DNA of 64,000 nucleotides from Blastomussa wellsi. Taxonomy: Eukaryota > Cnidaria > Anthozoa > Scleractinia > Plerogyridae. The DNA is taken from assembly GCA_947652115.1 (NCBI GenBank), contig OX393565.1, positions 7,573,597 to 7,637,596 of the forward strand, read 5' to 3'. Each line of letters starts with the position of its first letter. Position 1 is the stretch's first letter. Under the pieces are notes generated by a model. That model made no database searches. It was not told the origin of the DNA and saw nothing but the letters and a program-made list of their open reading frames with translations. Positions 25,422 through 37,300 of the stretch are shown in pieces. The position numbers and the translations under genes were made by a program.

Positions 25422-28408
25422 ATGTTCGTCGACAGACTGAACTTATCCATGCACCGGTACCTTGCTTTGGCAGCTGTTTTGCTTTGTGTCTTCCTGTCTG
25501 AAGGAGTGGGAGCAAAGAAAGGTACCTAACAATAAACTGTCATTACAGTTGTTTAAGATTATCCCAGCAATATAGACAAGGAGAGCTAGAACACAAACAT
25601 CCAAAACTTAAGTGTTCATCTAAGAAGTTTAATCGTATTATTCGAACCTTTCAGTGATTATAATCATGGCAATTTCAGAAATTTTATTTAATTGAGTTAA
25701 GTTTTTCAATTTACTTTAACAGCGATTGTGTAGAGCCAGTCCGTTTCTCGAAGCCAGATTAAATATACGTTCAGGCCAAGTAGAAACATGTACAATTCAC
25801 CGTTTCGTTCGCGTTATCTAGAATTCGAAAAACGCTGTCATTTCATATACTGCATGGAGGAAGGGTACGGATTGTACCCTCTGGAAATGTACCTACAGGT
25901 AAAAAGATCACATTTAAGCCAATTTTTTGGGCAGTGATAATTTTGTAATGAAATCTTACATATACCTTTTTTAAGTAATTGATCTCTCGAGAGTTTCATG
26001 GTAATTAAATTCATGCATGATGCGTGCCTATGATGGTCAACTGATACCTGGTGACTTTGTGTTTTGAACAGGCATTCAACGAAAAAAAAACATATCTGAT
26101 GAAAGGTATTAATAGGAAAGCGGTCATATTGGGTTACGAAACACTGAAATAAGAGACGAGGTTTGCATTTCCGCAGAACTGATTTGACCATTATTCCGAT
26201 TCTGATTGGTTTAAATTGCTCACGTGATGCTCTCATAGTGCCCGCTTGTGCCGAGCGGCACTATCAGTGCCCATCCGAGGAAAATACCCGGTGGATAGTA
26301 CTCGTCAGTGAATTTTTTTGTTTAACTAGCAAGCGGCTATTCAGATGATTTCTTGTCTTGTTACATATAGTTGGTTTCTTGTCTTGTTTTAATTCGTTTG
26401 CTTCCAGTCTTTCGTCCTAAAAACCTTGTTGCTGATAAAAAGGTAAATGACGTTTTCTGGTGAGGCTATTTTGTTACTACAAGCGAAAGAACTTCAAGTA
26501 AAATCTCGTACTCGTAGTCGTCCTCGTCGTAAAATCTAAAGGTCTCTAATATTTGTTTTAAGAACATCAAAATTTACGCGGAGCAATCCAACTGTCAGCC
26601 GATAGTTCGGAGACAGAAACACTATTGTTTAAGGCAGGGCTTTACCTGAGTTTGAATGAAATTTGGAGAGGTTTAGAGTAGGTATAAAAGAAGAAAATTA
26701 GTTTTGAAACACCCACAGACAGTTGACCCCCACCCAAGAGCAACCAGCTTGGTAGGGGGACTGTTTGGGTGTGCATATTCTAATTTTAAACTTAAAATTC
26801 TAATTTTCAAATCCCATTAAATCTTCACTATTTCATATTCCTCCCAATTTTCCTCCTCCTTTAAGAAAAACTCCCTCCTACCAAATATACCCAAAAATCG
26901 TCCAAAAATTTACAACACATCACAAAACATTCACTAGTGAGATGAATGAAGGGTTTTGGCATTCTTTGAAACGCAAACGAGATATGTGCTTAACACCCAC
27001 TTTAAATGACGGAAAAACGGCTTTCAGGTAGAACCCGCCTTAAATATAGCCGCCATTGGAACAGTAATACGGCTTCCTTAATGTCATATGAAAACACTTT
27101 ACTGAGTTAAGAAAATCTATAGGGGAACTTTCTTTTTCAGCCCACCTCCATCTAAGAAACCTGGTAAAGCAGAGAAGTGTTAAAAACATAAGTGAGGAAA
27201 AATTGCTGACGGAAGTAAAAGAACATTTTGCCACACGTAAACGTAAAGACAAACTTATCAACAGAGAGGACAGCAAGGAGAGCCAAACAATAAGCAAAGC
27301 TAACAAGCCTAAAACGCCAATCAGAAAACACAGCCTTAAAAGAAACAACACTTTGCAGTTTTCAAAGCCAACTGCCGTGGTAACGCGAACTTTCGGAAAT
27401 AATCGTGTTCCAAAGGCATCATTGGTTAAGCTTCTGCTGACTGGCAAGGCCAGAGATTCTGTTGAAAATTCTGATGAAGATTCTGACGAGGTCTTCATCG
27501 ATGGAAATGCATCCACTAGAGATGAGGTAAAGGACAACGTGTTGTTAGAGAGTATAAAAAATGGAACCGATTCGGATTCTGACGAACCAATCACAGACGA
27601 CTCTGAGGAAAATGAAACAGAGGGAGACTCTGTCCGAGGACATGTGGGCGAAGGAAAAGATCGTATTTCAGACGACGAGAAAAATACTAACGAGGACAAA
27701 CTCGCACACAAAGACGAGCACGAAACACTAGTGTCACCTGGGAACGTCATCAAAGAAGATGTCGACGATGAAGACGAAGATGAGAATGCGGAAGATGAAA
27801 ATGAATCAAAGCCTGGGGCTGGGCGGGAAAATGAGGAGCAACCTTTGGATTCGCTGAAGAAGCTAAGAGAAGGTAAAACTCACAGGATTTCACCCTACGA
27901 AATATCGGATCAAATGAATCAAGATTTGATGCGCATTTATGGGGCAAACATGGACCAAACTGCGGCCATGATAGATCGAGAACAAAATCTTGACAAATTG
28001 AATAAGCTTGGCGCGTTTACCGCTCAGATAAAACAAGAAATGCTTCAGCATTTGCGGCTTGGTTTTTCAAATACGTTTGTTCAAAATCCCGCCTCACTAC
28101 CTCAATTTTATATCCCACAACCATTGGGCGTTATGGCCATTCCAGAAGTTCCTCGCAAGGCCCCTTTGCTTTTAGACCCTGCAGCGTCGATATATCGTCC
28201 TGCCTATTTGGGTCCACCTCGTAGTAGTGGTTTGCTGCCACAGCCAAGCAATCAAGGATATAGCATCAACGTTGACGGCTTAAATGGAGTATTTTCAAAG
28301 ACCCCAGGTTATGTTGTGCGATTCCATTCGCCAAACAGTGAAGTAACGGTAGTCAAAAAGGAGGACGTGGCTAGTCCACCTCGTGTATTACAAATAGAGG
28401 CTGAGTAA
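25422..28408 (+). CDS. Secreted acidic protein of unknown family, two exons (predicted)
   Basis: I do not recognise the family. Exon 1 (25422-25521) encodes 33 residues with a clear signal peptide: hydrophobic 'YLALAAVLLCVFLS' and likely cleavage near 'GVGA'. It ends in phase 1 at a GT donor. The main exon 27141-28408 follows a strong polypyrimidine-AG acceptor and fits that phase. Its frame has no ATG for the first ~770 bases, so it must be joined to an upstream start. The product would be 455 residues: a basic Lys/Arg-rich segment, an Asp/Glu-rich middle (blocks such as 'SDEDSDEVF' and 'DVDDEDEDENAEDENE'), and a Pro-containing C-terminal third with 'HRISPYEISDQMNQDLMRIY'. Secreted acidic proteins in corals can belong to the skeletal organic matrix, which is speculation here. 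A possible alternative 35-base exon at 26408-26442 would change the frame. Confidence 0.6.
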
Positions 28409-31182
28409 AAATGAAGGGAGGGGAGGGGAGGTTAAATGTACTTTTCAGACGCTCTTGGATTACTTTTGATCAAGATTGGCAACTAGCTGCAACGTTGGAA
28501 CTGTTAGAAATGCAAATTAACTCCATGGATAAGAATTTTGGAAACAGCATTCAGCTGGAAAAAGGAGAGTGCTTTTTTCCAACACCTGTGCCCATGGTTG
28601 TACATGGAAGTAAGCGTCACCGATATGGTGGCTATGACATAAAGTGAATAGCCTCTATACTTACAAGAGATTCCTCCATCAGCATAATTCGACGCTATGC
28701 TACAACTAGACACGAACAGACTAGGTCGGTTATGCCGAACGAAATCTCTGGCCTTAGAAGTTCAGCTTTCTTGTACATTTTAAAACGATCTGTATCCTGC
28801 ACTTATGTAGCTAATATAGAATAAGCCAAGCCTAAAATCGTAGCTACAATGTTCAGGGACAAAAGCAGTTTTTAAGGCATACTTATCACTCCTTTTTTCT
28901 CTGGTTCACTACACTCCGCCGAAATACCCCCTTCCCCCCATTCAATGTTGTATGATTCCAGCGAAGGACTCCGAGAAACAAACTATGGGGGTGGGGTTAA
29001 TGAGGGGACAAGGGTTAGAATGAGATTGAAATACAGTTTGCCCTCACAATATGTTCAAAGGACTGGGTCGAGTTTGACGTCATTTGGGTACCAAACGTCT
29101 GTTTACGCTTTAAGATTTTTTGTTAACAAGGAGTGTTATAGGAAGGAAACATGTCCAGCGATTCGGAAACGAGCGATATGTCAGAAATATTCGGCAATTC
29201 CGAGGAAAAACAGAAAGGATTAAGATGTCGAGGTAATGCCTGGCCACCAAATGACGTCAAAAATTGAGGGCAAGTAAAATTGTTCGTTTTAACGTATTTA
29301 AAAAAAATACATTTTATAACAAAATATTTTTCACTTCTTGGGCACTTTAATGATATTGAGATCTTGGAATTAGGTGATAAAGTCAAGTTGCTTTTAAACA
29401 ACTTGCACCCCTGTGTAACAGACCTGGTGAAACCCGACCTGGTGGAATTTTGACCTCCCTGATACCTACTGGATTTTTGAAAAGCGCCTGGTCAATTTTA
29501 ATTCTCCCCGTTGGACAATTTAGTGTTTGTCGTTTTGGAGTTAGGGTGATGGAAGAAGCACTTACTCTCAAGAAATAAATAGATTCTTTAGACAAAAAAG
29601 AAACTAGATTAACATGCTCTTTCACTAAAGAAGGTCTCCAAGACTGTCATATATGGTATGAATGTGTTGAGCCAAACAGTCGCAGATCTCGATTACATGT
29701 TTTAATCAAATGATTCGGCGCAGTCTCAAAACTGCACAACAAGGAAACGAGTTCACTCTGTTCCAGATCCCACTCTTCCAACTGAGGGGCGCGGTTTTAA
29801 CCATTTCATCCCAACCTGTTATACGAGATATAAACGCAAAACAAGGTTCAGACAAATAACGACATCGCGTTAAACCAAAACTGGTAATTCCTGTGAGCTA
29901 GTGGAATGCTACCGAGAGGCTGATGCTGAAACTGCGCCGATAAACTCATAAAAACACATTACCTTCCTCTTTATCGGTGAACAAAACGTTTGCGACACTG
30001 ACACAAGCGAATAAACTTGTATTCAACGTACGAATCGAAGCAGAAAAGAAAAATATCAACTTTAAGATCGTTTGTTCGCCAAGCCCATCTTTGCAATCGC
30101 CGAAATATCAGCTCCTGTCTCAGCACACTCAACAATGCAACGCTGCCCTTGATACTGCAGGTCAAATGCAGACATCCAGAAATTCGGAAATCTGGAAATC
30201 GGCTCTGAACCTGCGAATACAGCCGTCATTCTTCGCTCCTGCCAGTTTGGCGTTAAATCCGCGTATCTCAATGGAACGCGATTAGAATGGCACATATTAC
30301 TTCATATTTGACAGCATTATGTGTGTTTTGTGAACTTTTATCAACGAGGACACTTTGTGATGCTTGTCATAAAGAGCTTGCAGCTCATTAGCGGTCAATC
30401 CTGGACAGATCTGTAGAATGGCTGCCTCGTAACCAATCCTCTCTCGATAGACAATAGTAATGCATCGCGTAAAAGCCATACTTAGCGAGCCCAAGGTTCA
30501 ATGCAAACCGTTTTACAATACACTGTTGAATAAAACGTTCATCTGGAGATCTGTAGAGAGAACAAAACTGCACGTCTCCATCAAATACCCCAAGTCGTTT
30601 CATCCTCTCGTGCTTTGCATGGGTATTGATTTATACAAACATTCAAGAACATCTTGAGTCACTAATTTAAATGACTATGTTAGACTCGTATTACATTCGA
30701 AAGTGACATTATTAAAACTGAAAACTGGAACATTATAACTAGTAACTAAAAAGTACTTTAAACAGCTGTTAGTGATATCCATCGCTCTGGAGAAAGGACA
30801 ACATTTTCAGTCAAGCGCGCGTGAAACAACCGATAACGTAGAATCAGGAGCCATAATTGGGGATCGATTATGGTTCCTGGTAGAACTGACCAATCAAATG
30901 GCGCCTACTATCTGAAAGACAATAAAGCATATCACTCAGGAGTGAAGAGACGTCTGAGAGGTCGAATGTTGTATTGATTATTTTACCTGTGTCAGTCCAC
31001 TAGCTATTGTACAAGGATCCCTCCCGTAAGTGGACTAAAATCTCAGGCTCCGCAGCAAGTTCGTGCCCTCCAGCCACAAATTGACGTGACTTCCTGTTCG
31101 GTCAGACAGGACACTCGCGGTAGGTGTATTTAGTAAATTATACTCGGCTCGTTTACAAATTACGTTGACGTCCTTACACGCC
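28409..31182. other. Intergenic region between acidic protein and PGGHG copy A
   Basis: No gene is supported. Short overlapping frames on the minus strand at 30297-30603 shift between frames and could be a decayed coding segment, but no domain is recognised. A small hairpin ('caggagccataat' and 'attatggttcctg') sits near 30850. The polyadenylation sites of the two flanking genes should lie at the ends. Confidence 0.45.
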
Positions 31183-34100
31183 CTATGGCATTTCAGGTTG
31201 AACTCTACTCACGCGCTTGCGCACCACTCCATTCTTTGTTTCCAGGGTAACAGGCTTGCCTCGTTTCAAAGCGTACACGCCTTTCGTTGTCACGACCTCT
31301 AGATCGGGTGATATGGGGCCATTATACACCAAAGTGCAGGTCACCCCCTTGGCTTTCACTTCAAACTCCATCGAACATCCCAGGTAGTGTATGGCCAGGG
31401 TTAACTTCGTTACCCTGGGAGGGAGGGTAGAGTTGAAGTGCAGGCCATCCTTTTTGATCCGGAAGCCGCCATAACCATAGAGAACAGCCTGCAAGAAACC
31501 TCCAGCTCCTGTGATGAAATTCACTGCACCACGGCCAAATCGCCTCTCGGACCACACCTGCAAAATAATTTATTTTGAGAAATGCATTGCTTTTTCACCC
31601 ACAAACAACAGTGGCAGCGGTGTACACGCGAAAGGTGTGCGTGTGTGTTGGCCGTGGAACCAGCGGACTCTTGGATCGAGGGTGACTCTACATTTCATTT
31701 CCTGTGTTTCCTTGTTTGATTGTTTACGTGAAAAGTGTTGTTACAGAACTTATTGCACAGTATCCCGCGTGTAGCCCTCGCTTTTTCGCTTTAGGAAATA
31801 GCTGAATTTTTTCTAGACGTATATATCAACACACCACATGTTTCAACGAACGGCAAGAAAACATTTTCATTAAAACAATGAAATTGTATTGAAAAAGAGT
31901 TCGCTAAATTTAAATGTTAGATAACGAAAATAGGCCATTTCCGAGTTCTCTTTTGCCTCATTGTCAAAACGAGTCTAAGTACGAAACCATTCATATAGAA
32001 ATGTGTTTCACTTGCATCTTCATTCTCATACAAAACAAGCTTGTTTCCATATAGCCTGCGTAGCTGGCGGGATTCGCGGCGAAGTGCTTTTGTTTTTGGA
32101 AGGCCGTCGTCGGAGCGTCGAAGCCGTGGAGAGATTGGTGAGGACTCGAGTTAATTTGACCTCGTGGGCTTCGCCCGCGAATGCTGAGTGAGGACCTCGC
32201 ACCTTCAAATCCCGCCGGCTACGCAGGCTAGTTTCCATATGAATAGTTTCGCACTTAGACTCGTTTTGAAACAGAGGGGAAAGGGAACTCGAAAATGGCT
32301 TATTGGAAAGGACTTAAATGAGATAATAAACTTTATTTAGCTTCTGTTTCTTCTAAACATCTCCGCCAAGAGAACATAGCTCGTATTCTTTTTGTCTGCA
32401 CTGATTACCAATCTGGTGCGAGTCTTATCCGAAGGAAGCAGCATAATAAAGAATGTGAGAGTACCTTAAAAGGGCCCTGAATGTTGGCATAGTTCTTAAA
32501 GAATGACCTTTCTGCTTTCTCTTCCTCACCAACTTCCAGCCAGCCAATAGTAAACATAGCGTGTGTCATGGCGGGTCCTTGAAGATCTGTGTGATTCTCG
32601 TAAAAGGCCAAGTCGTTATAGCGAACCTGAATAAACATAAAATTAGCGGAACGGAAGAGTAAATTTCTTCAATTTTTAAGTAAGAATGCTTTGCTTGAAC
32701 ACGAACGTTAAAAACATAAGAGTCTTTCTAAGAAACAATGTAAACAACGAAAACAAGCATTTCGGAATGGAAGATGTGATTCTGCTCTACGTTAGACCTG
32801 TAGGTGACAATTTAGTCGCTGCTGCAACATTTTTCCTCGTGTGACACGGTGAATTTTTGTGAAAATATTTGTCGTTGGAAGCAGTACACAAGGAGGACCA
32901 AGGAGCCCTGGGTGGTGATGTGAAATTTTCATTTTTGACCGTGAGCGGAAAATTTATTTCAGTGAAATCATTTCTAAGTGTAACTAAAATGGCCGCATCG
33001 AGCGTTTTCAAAAAGGAAACGTCGCTGTCAGCTAAACAAGATACAACTTGAGTGCTTTTCATTCAGTATGTGCGAATCCCACCTGTGTATCAACATGAGA
33101 ATTAGGAGGTCCCTCGTGATATCGCGCGCTGAACTAACAACGTACCTCTCTTCAGGGACGCCGGCCCGACAAATTCCAAACTGATGACGTAGCATAACAG
33201 AGCGGATTCGTATAGTGTTTCTGATTGGCTCTTTCTCTCTGTTTTGAATTTTCGCGCGTATGTTCACTGCATGGGGTTCCTTAGCGTTACGTCATCAGAA
33301 GGGAACTTTTTCACACGCGAGCAGAAAAACTGTACGCGTGCAAGTGAGGTCCGTATACTCAAGTTATTTACCTCTTTGTCCATTTCGTACATCAACGGAA
33401 AGCCTACCAGGACTACATCCGCTTGTTTCACCGTTACTGTAGGACTGTACCCGTCAAATTCCGGGTGATATTTGTATTCGCTGTCAAAAGGAATGAACAT
33501 CTTTTCAGCAATCGTCAACCACAGCTCTGGGACTTCTCTTCCCAATATATCAGCAGCTTCTTTGGCAAACAGCAGGTTTATCTTAGCCACAACGTTAGTA
33601 AAGAAGGAATTATTGACTGGATAGTGATACTCGTCCGGGGGCATCACGTGATTGATGACGTATCTATCATATTCAGCATCGTACTCCACTCGACTGGCCC
33701 AGTACTCCGCGGTTTGGTACGCAAGCGGGTAGCCAACTTCTCGCAGCCAGTGCAAGTCCTTGGTAGACTCCCACAGCATCTTTGCAGCGAACGCAATGTC
33801 GCCTGTAATGTGATTCTGATTTTTGCCGTACTTTTCTCCAGGGGACGTCTCCAGGCCTGTGAAGGAACTCTCCCACGGAAACATGGCGCCTGATTTAGGT
33901 AATATAAATTATGCATGGCATTGAGTTTATAAAATAAGTTTTTGTTTCCTTTTTATCGTCAAGCGAAAGTATAATACTGATTCCATTGTAACGTCGCATT
34001 ATACTAATTAACTGCCATCAGTTAAGTTATTTATTGTACGGCTTTTTATCCAAAGCTACCATAATGAAGTGCTCTTATATATCTTGTCTAATTTATTACA

Positions 34101-34253
34101 CATCCACCCGCTCATTTGCCTTTTTTGCTATTTGTCCACCCATTACCTATCTGTTTTTCCTTACGTCTACCTACCTATTTGTTGATCAGTCAGTCAGTCT
34201 GTCTGTCTGTCTGTTTCTGTCTGTCTGTCTGTCTGTCTGTCAGTCAGTCTGCC

Positions 34254-34285
<32 letters not shown>

Positions 34286-34298
34286 AGTCAGTCAGTCA

Positions 34299-34341
<43 letters not shown>

Positions 34342-37300
34342 AGTCAGTCAGTCAGTCTGCCTGTCTGTCAGTCTGTCTGTCAATTCATTTGTCTGTTTCT
34401 CAGTCTGTTTGTATTTAGGTCCGTCCACCTGTCTGTCCGGCTCTCCAGCTGTCTACCCGTCTAAATTTAGTAGCAATTGTTACCTCACCTTTATAGCCAT
34501 ATTTTTTCGCGATTCTTCGCGCCGCCGGCAACCGGTCCTTACGATATCTCAGGGAACTTCTGGCCAAGTCCGGATGCAGCAGCACTAGAGGGGGGTACAT
34601 CCAAATATCCTGATCCCAAAATGTATGCCCCATGTACTCCTCTCCGCCGGGTAAGCCCCCAGGACTTAACCCGTACGGCCAATCGTGCCGTGTGGAGCTT
34701 AGTATGTAGTACATGCTACCGTACACCGCTTGTGCCATTTCTAAATCTCCTTCAATTTCTATTCGACCAGCGTCCCATAATGCTTTCCAAGCCGCTTTAT
34801 GTTCCGCAAGCAGCTTTTCCTTCACGCTAGGAAAGAAAACGTAACAGAAAATTTACACTACAAGTGGCGTATTTTTCTCCCAAACCGTCTGAGCAGAATG
34901 ACCACGGAATAAGCCGGATGGACTATCTGCCGCTTGCTGCTCGCCAGCAAGTCTGTTTTCCACTATCGAAGGAGTCGTAGTCGGCGGAGTCGTAAGCGGA
35001 AGCGATCTAGTGAAAATCAAACCATCGGAGTCGCAAGCAGAGTTCTGATTCAGCTTTTGACTCCGTTGCTTATGATCGAGTGAAAACTGTATTGTCGGAG
35101 TCGAGCAGAAGCGGAAGAATACAACAATCAGATTGCTTGTTTGTGATTGGTTAGCCCTTTTGGTTATGCTTACGAATAAGAAGACTCCGACTCGGAAGAG
35201 ACGGGGTCATAAGCACAATGGGAATAAAATGGAAGATAGTTCGCAGCTCTCTAGAACATCTTTTTCCATTGGATCTTAATGGCACGCAGATCTATTACTT
35301 TAGGGCTAGAGTCCATTGTTACTGTTGTTTGATTATCATTTTTTTCAGTCAATACCTTGTACAGAGCTTCGCAAATGGAAGCGCTCTGATTCGTCCGACT
35401 CGGATTCTGTTGTGCTCCAACTCTATAACTTCTATTACGACTGAGCTTGCGACTCGGCCTGAAAACCAGGCTTAATGGAGCGCCAGCATCGCATAGCGGA
35501 AGGGTTGGTAAAATATGAAGTGTGTGTGTGCGAGCCTAGAGGCTTAACATTCCGGATCTTATCCCACTCTCTGTAGAATGAAGCGACTAGGAGTATTCCT
35601 GTTGCCGCTCCGGCGATGGGTTGCTAGCCTATCATAGGGTCACCCCACCCCACCCCCTGCATTAAAATCGCTAGAAACCATTTACACACCTGGGAGGAGA
35701 GGACTACCACGTGGGGGAAACGAAGGTTCATGCTTCTCGAAATACTGCCCAAATACAAGTGTCTTTTGCCTTTTTCCAGCCTTTCAATTTTCAGAGTGTC
35801 ACTAATTTGGAGTTCAGCGTTTAATATTTCAGAACTTTATGGTGTACCCATTCTGTCTACCGAAATGCTTTGACGCCTTACCACAGAAATCTTAACGAAA
35901 TGACCTACAAAACTTACAGCACAGCTTCATCCCATTGCAAGAGAGCTTCAGAGAGAGGGTTGAACTTAGTGTCCAGATTTGTCGCAATTGAGGTTATGTA
36001 GTACCAGGTCTGCTCCTGTGAGCTGGCCTCAATGTTCAATGGGAAACGAGAATCTGGGTACGTCCACACAATGGCCACATTTGGGCGCGTACTTCCATAT
36101 TCTTCTGTCTGGTTTACCTAAATATGGTAAACAAATAGATGAATAATTAATCAGCTGGCGCAAAAATTCCTCGGCGTTATTAGGGGATTGCCTTACACTT
36201 TTTCTTATGGAAAGTGAAAGGAAAACTGTAACGCAATCCCCTAATAACGCCTGCGTTGGGAGGCTAAATAAAGAAGGAAATAGCGAGAAAAAATAACGAG
36301 CCAATAACGAGCCATTGAGTCGACGCACTGTTATCTGGTAATGCATTACAGTGTAACTAGTCACGCAACGCTCGAGCGTTGTGTGACATCCCAAAACGGC
36401 TGCGATCAAGACACGATGAAGCAGCCTATAATTTCGTCACCTTTCCTTCATAGGGAGCAAGATGGCGGTACGGAATAGGACAGGTAGAACAGAGATCCTG
36501 GGGAATGGGTACAATGCACCTGTCAATGTAAAGGCGTGGGTCGGTGGTTGGGCATGAGGTGGGGATTTTGGCATTTTCTGCAAATTTACCGCCGCCCCTT
36601 TCCACCTGCAAAGCCCCTTAAGGATGGGCCTCCCCGTATAGTTCCCGGGTATAGTTGTCAAGAGGCCTGGTCCCGACGTAGTGAGAGAGCCCGCTGTCAA
36701 AGTTCACAGTTTTTAAAAATTATATCTGTAGCAAAGAAATATCTTCACGGAAAGGCAAAATAAGTTTCGTTTTTTTCGAGATCAGAAAGGCGAATCCAAG
36801 CCTGGATTTACACAAGGTGGAGCGAATTTATTCTTGATTTTCATGTGACGTCATGAAATTCTGAAATCAAAATTCGCTAGGCCTGCTAAATTTTTGTTGC
36901 CACTAGGTGTAAGGCTAACTAAAAATATATCGATAGTACCCTTCGTTTTGAAAACACAGAATCTTGAATATTTGAGTTATCGGCCGTGTCTGACATCAAG
37001 CTGAGAACCGTGACTGTGTTGTTTAGAAAAAGCCTATCCTTTCGATTTTCAGATGTTTAAACATTTCAGATATAATAAGTGGTGTTTATGTGTAAGTATA
37101 ATAGCTCATGAGCCAAAAGTAGTTGCTATTATAGCACAAATGAATTCCAGATGGTTTCGCGTGCATCACGGCGGTCATATTTGTGCCCCTCGGAAGGACA
37201 CAAATATGGCGTCTCCATACTGGGCTTTGTAAATTTGCGTGAAACGTTTCGGCAAATAACTCACGAACTGGACACCGCACAGGCCTGAGAAATTTTTTAT

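Noticed and set aside
27040..27753. Minus-strand Ser-rich frame of 237 codons
   Set aside because: It is the antisense of the acidic exon (Asp/Glu codons read as Ser/Val/Leu) and has no independent support.
30297..30603. Degenerate coding region on the minus strand
   Set aside because: The frames seem to continue one another after a shift, but no family is recognised, so no pseudogene call is made.
33423..33893. Plus-strand frame of 156 codons
   Set aside because: It lies opposite PGGHG copy A exon 4, which has clear homology on the minus strand.
34034..34588. Open frames rich in Ser-Val-Cys-Leu repeats
   Set aside because: They are translations of the CTGT microsatellite inside an intron of PGGHG copy A. 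No real protein is indicated.
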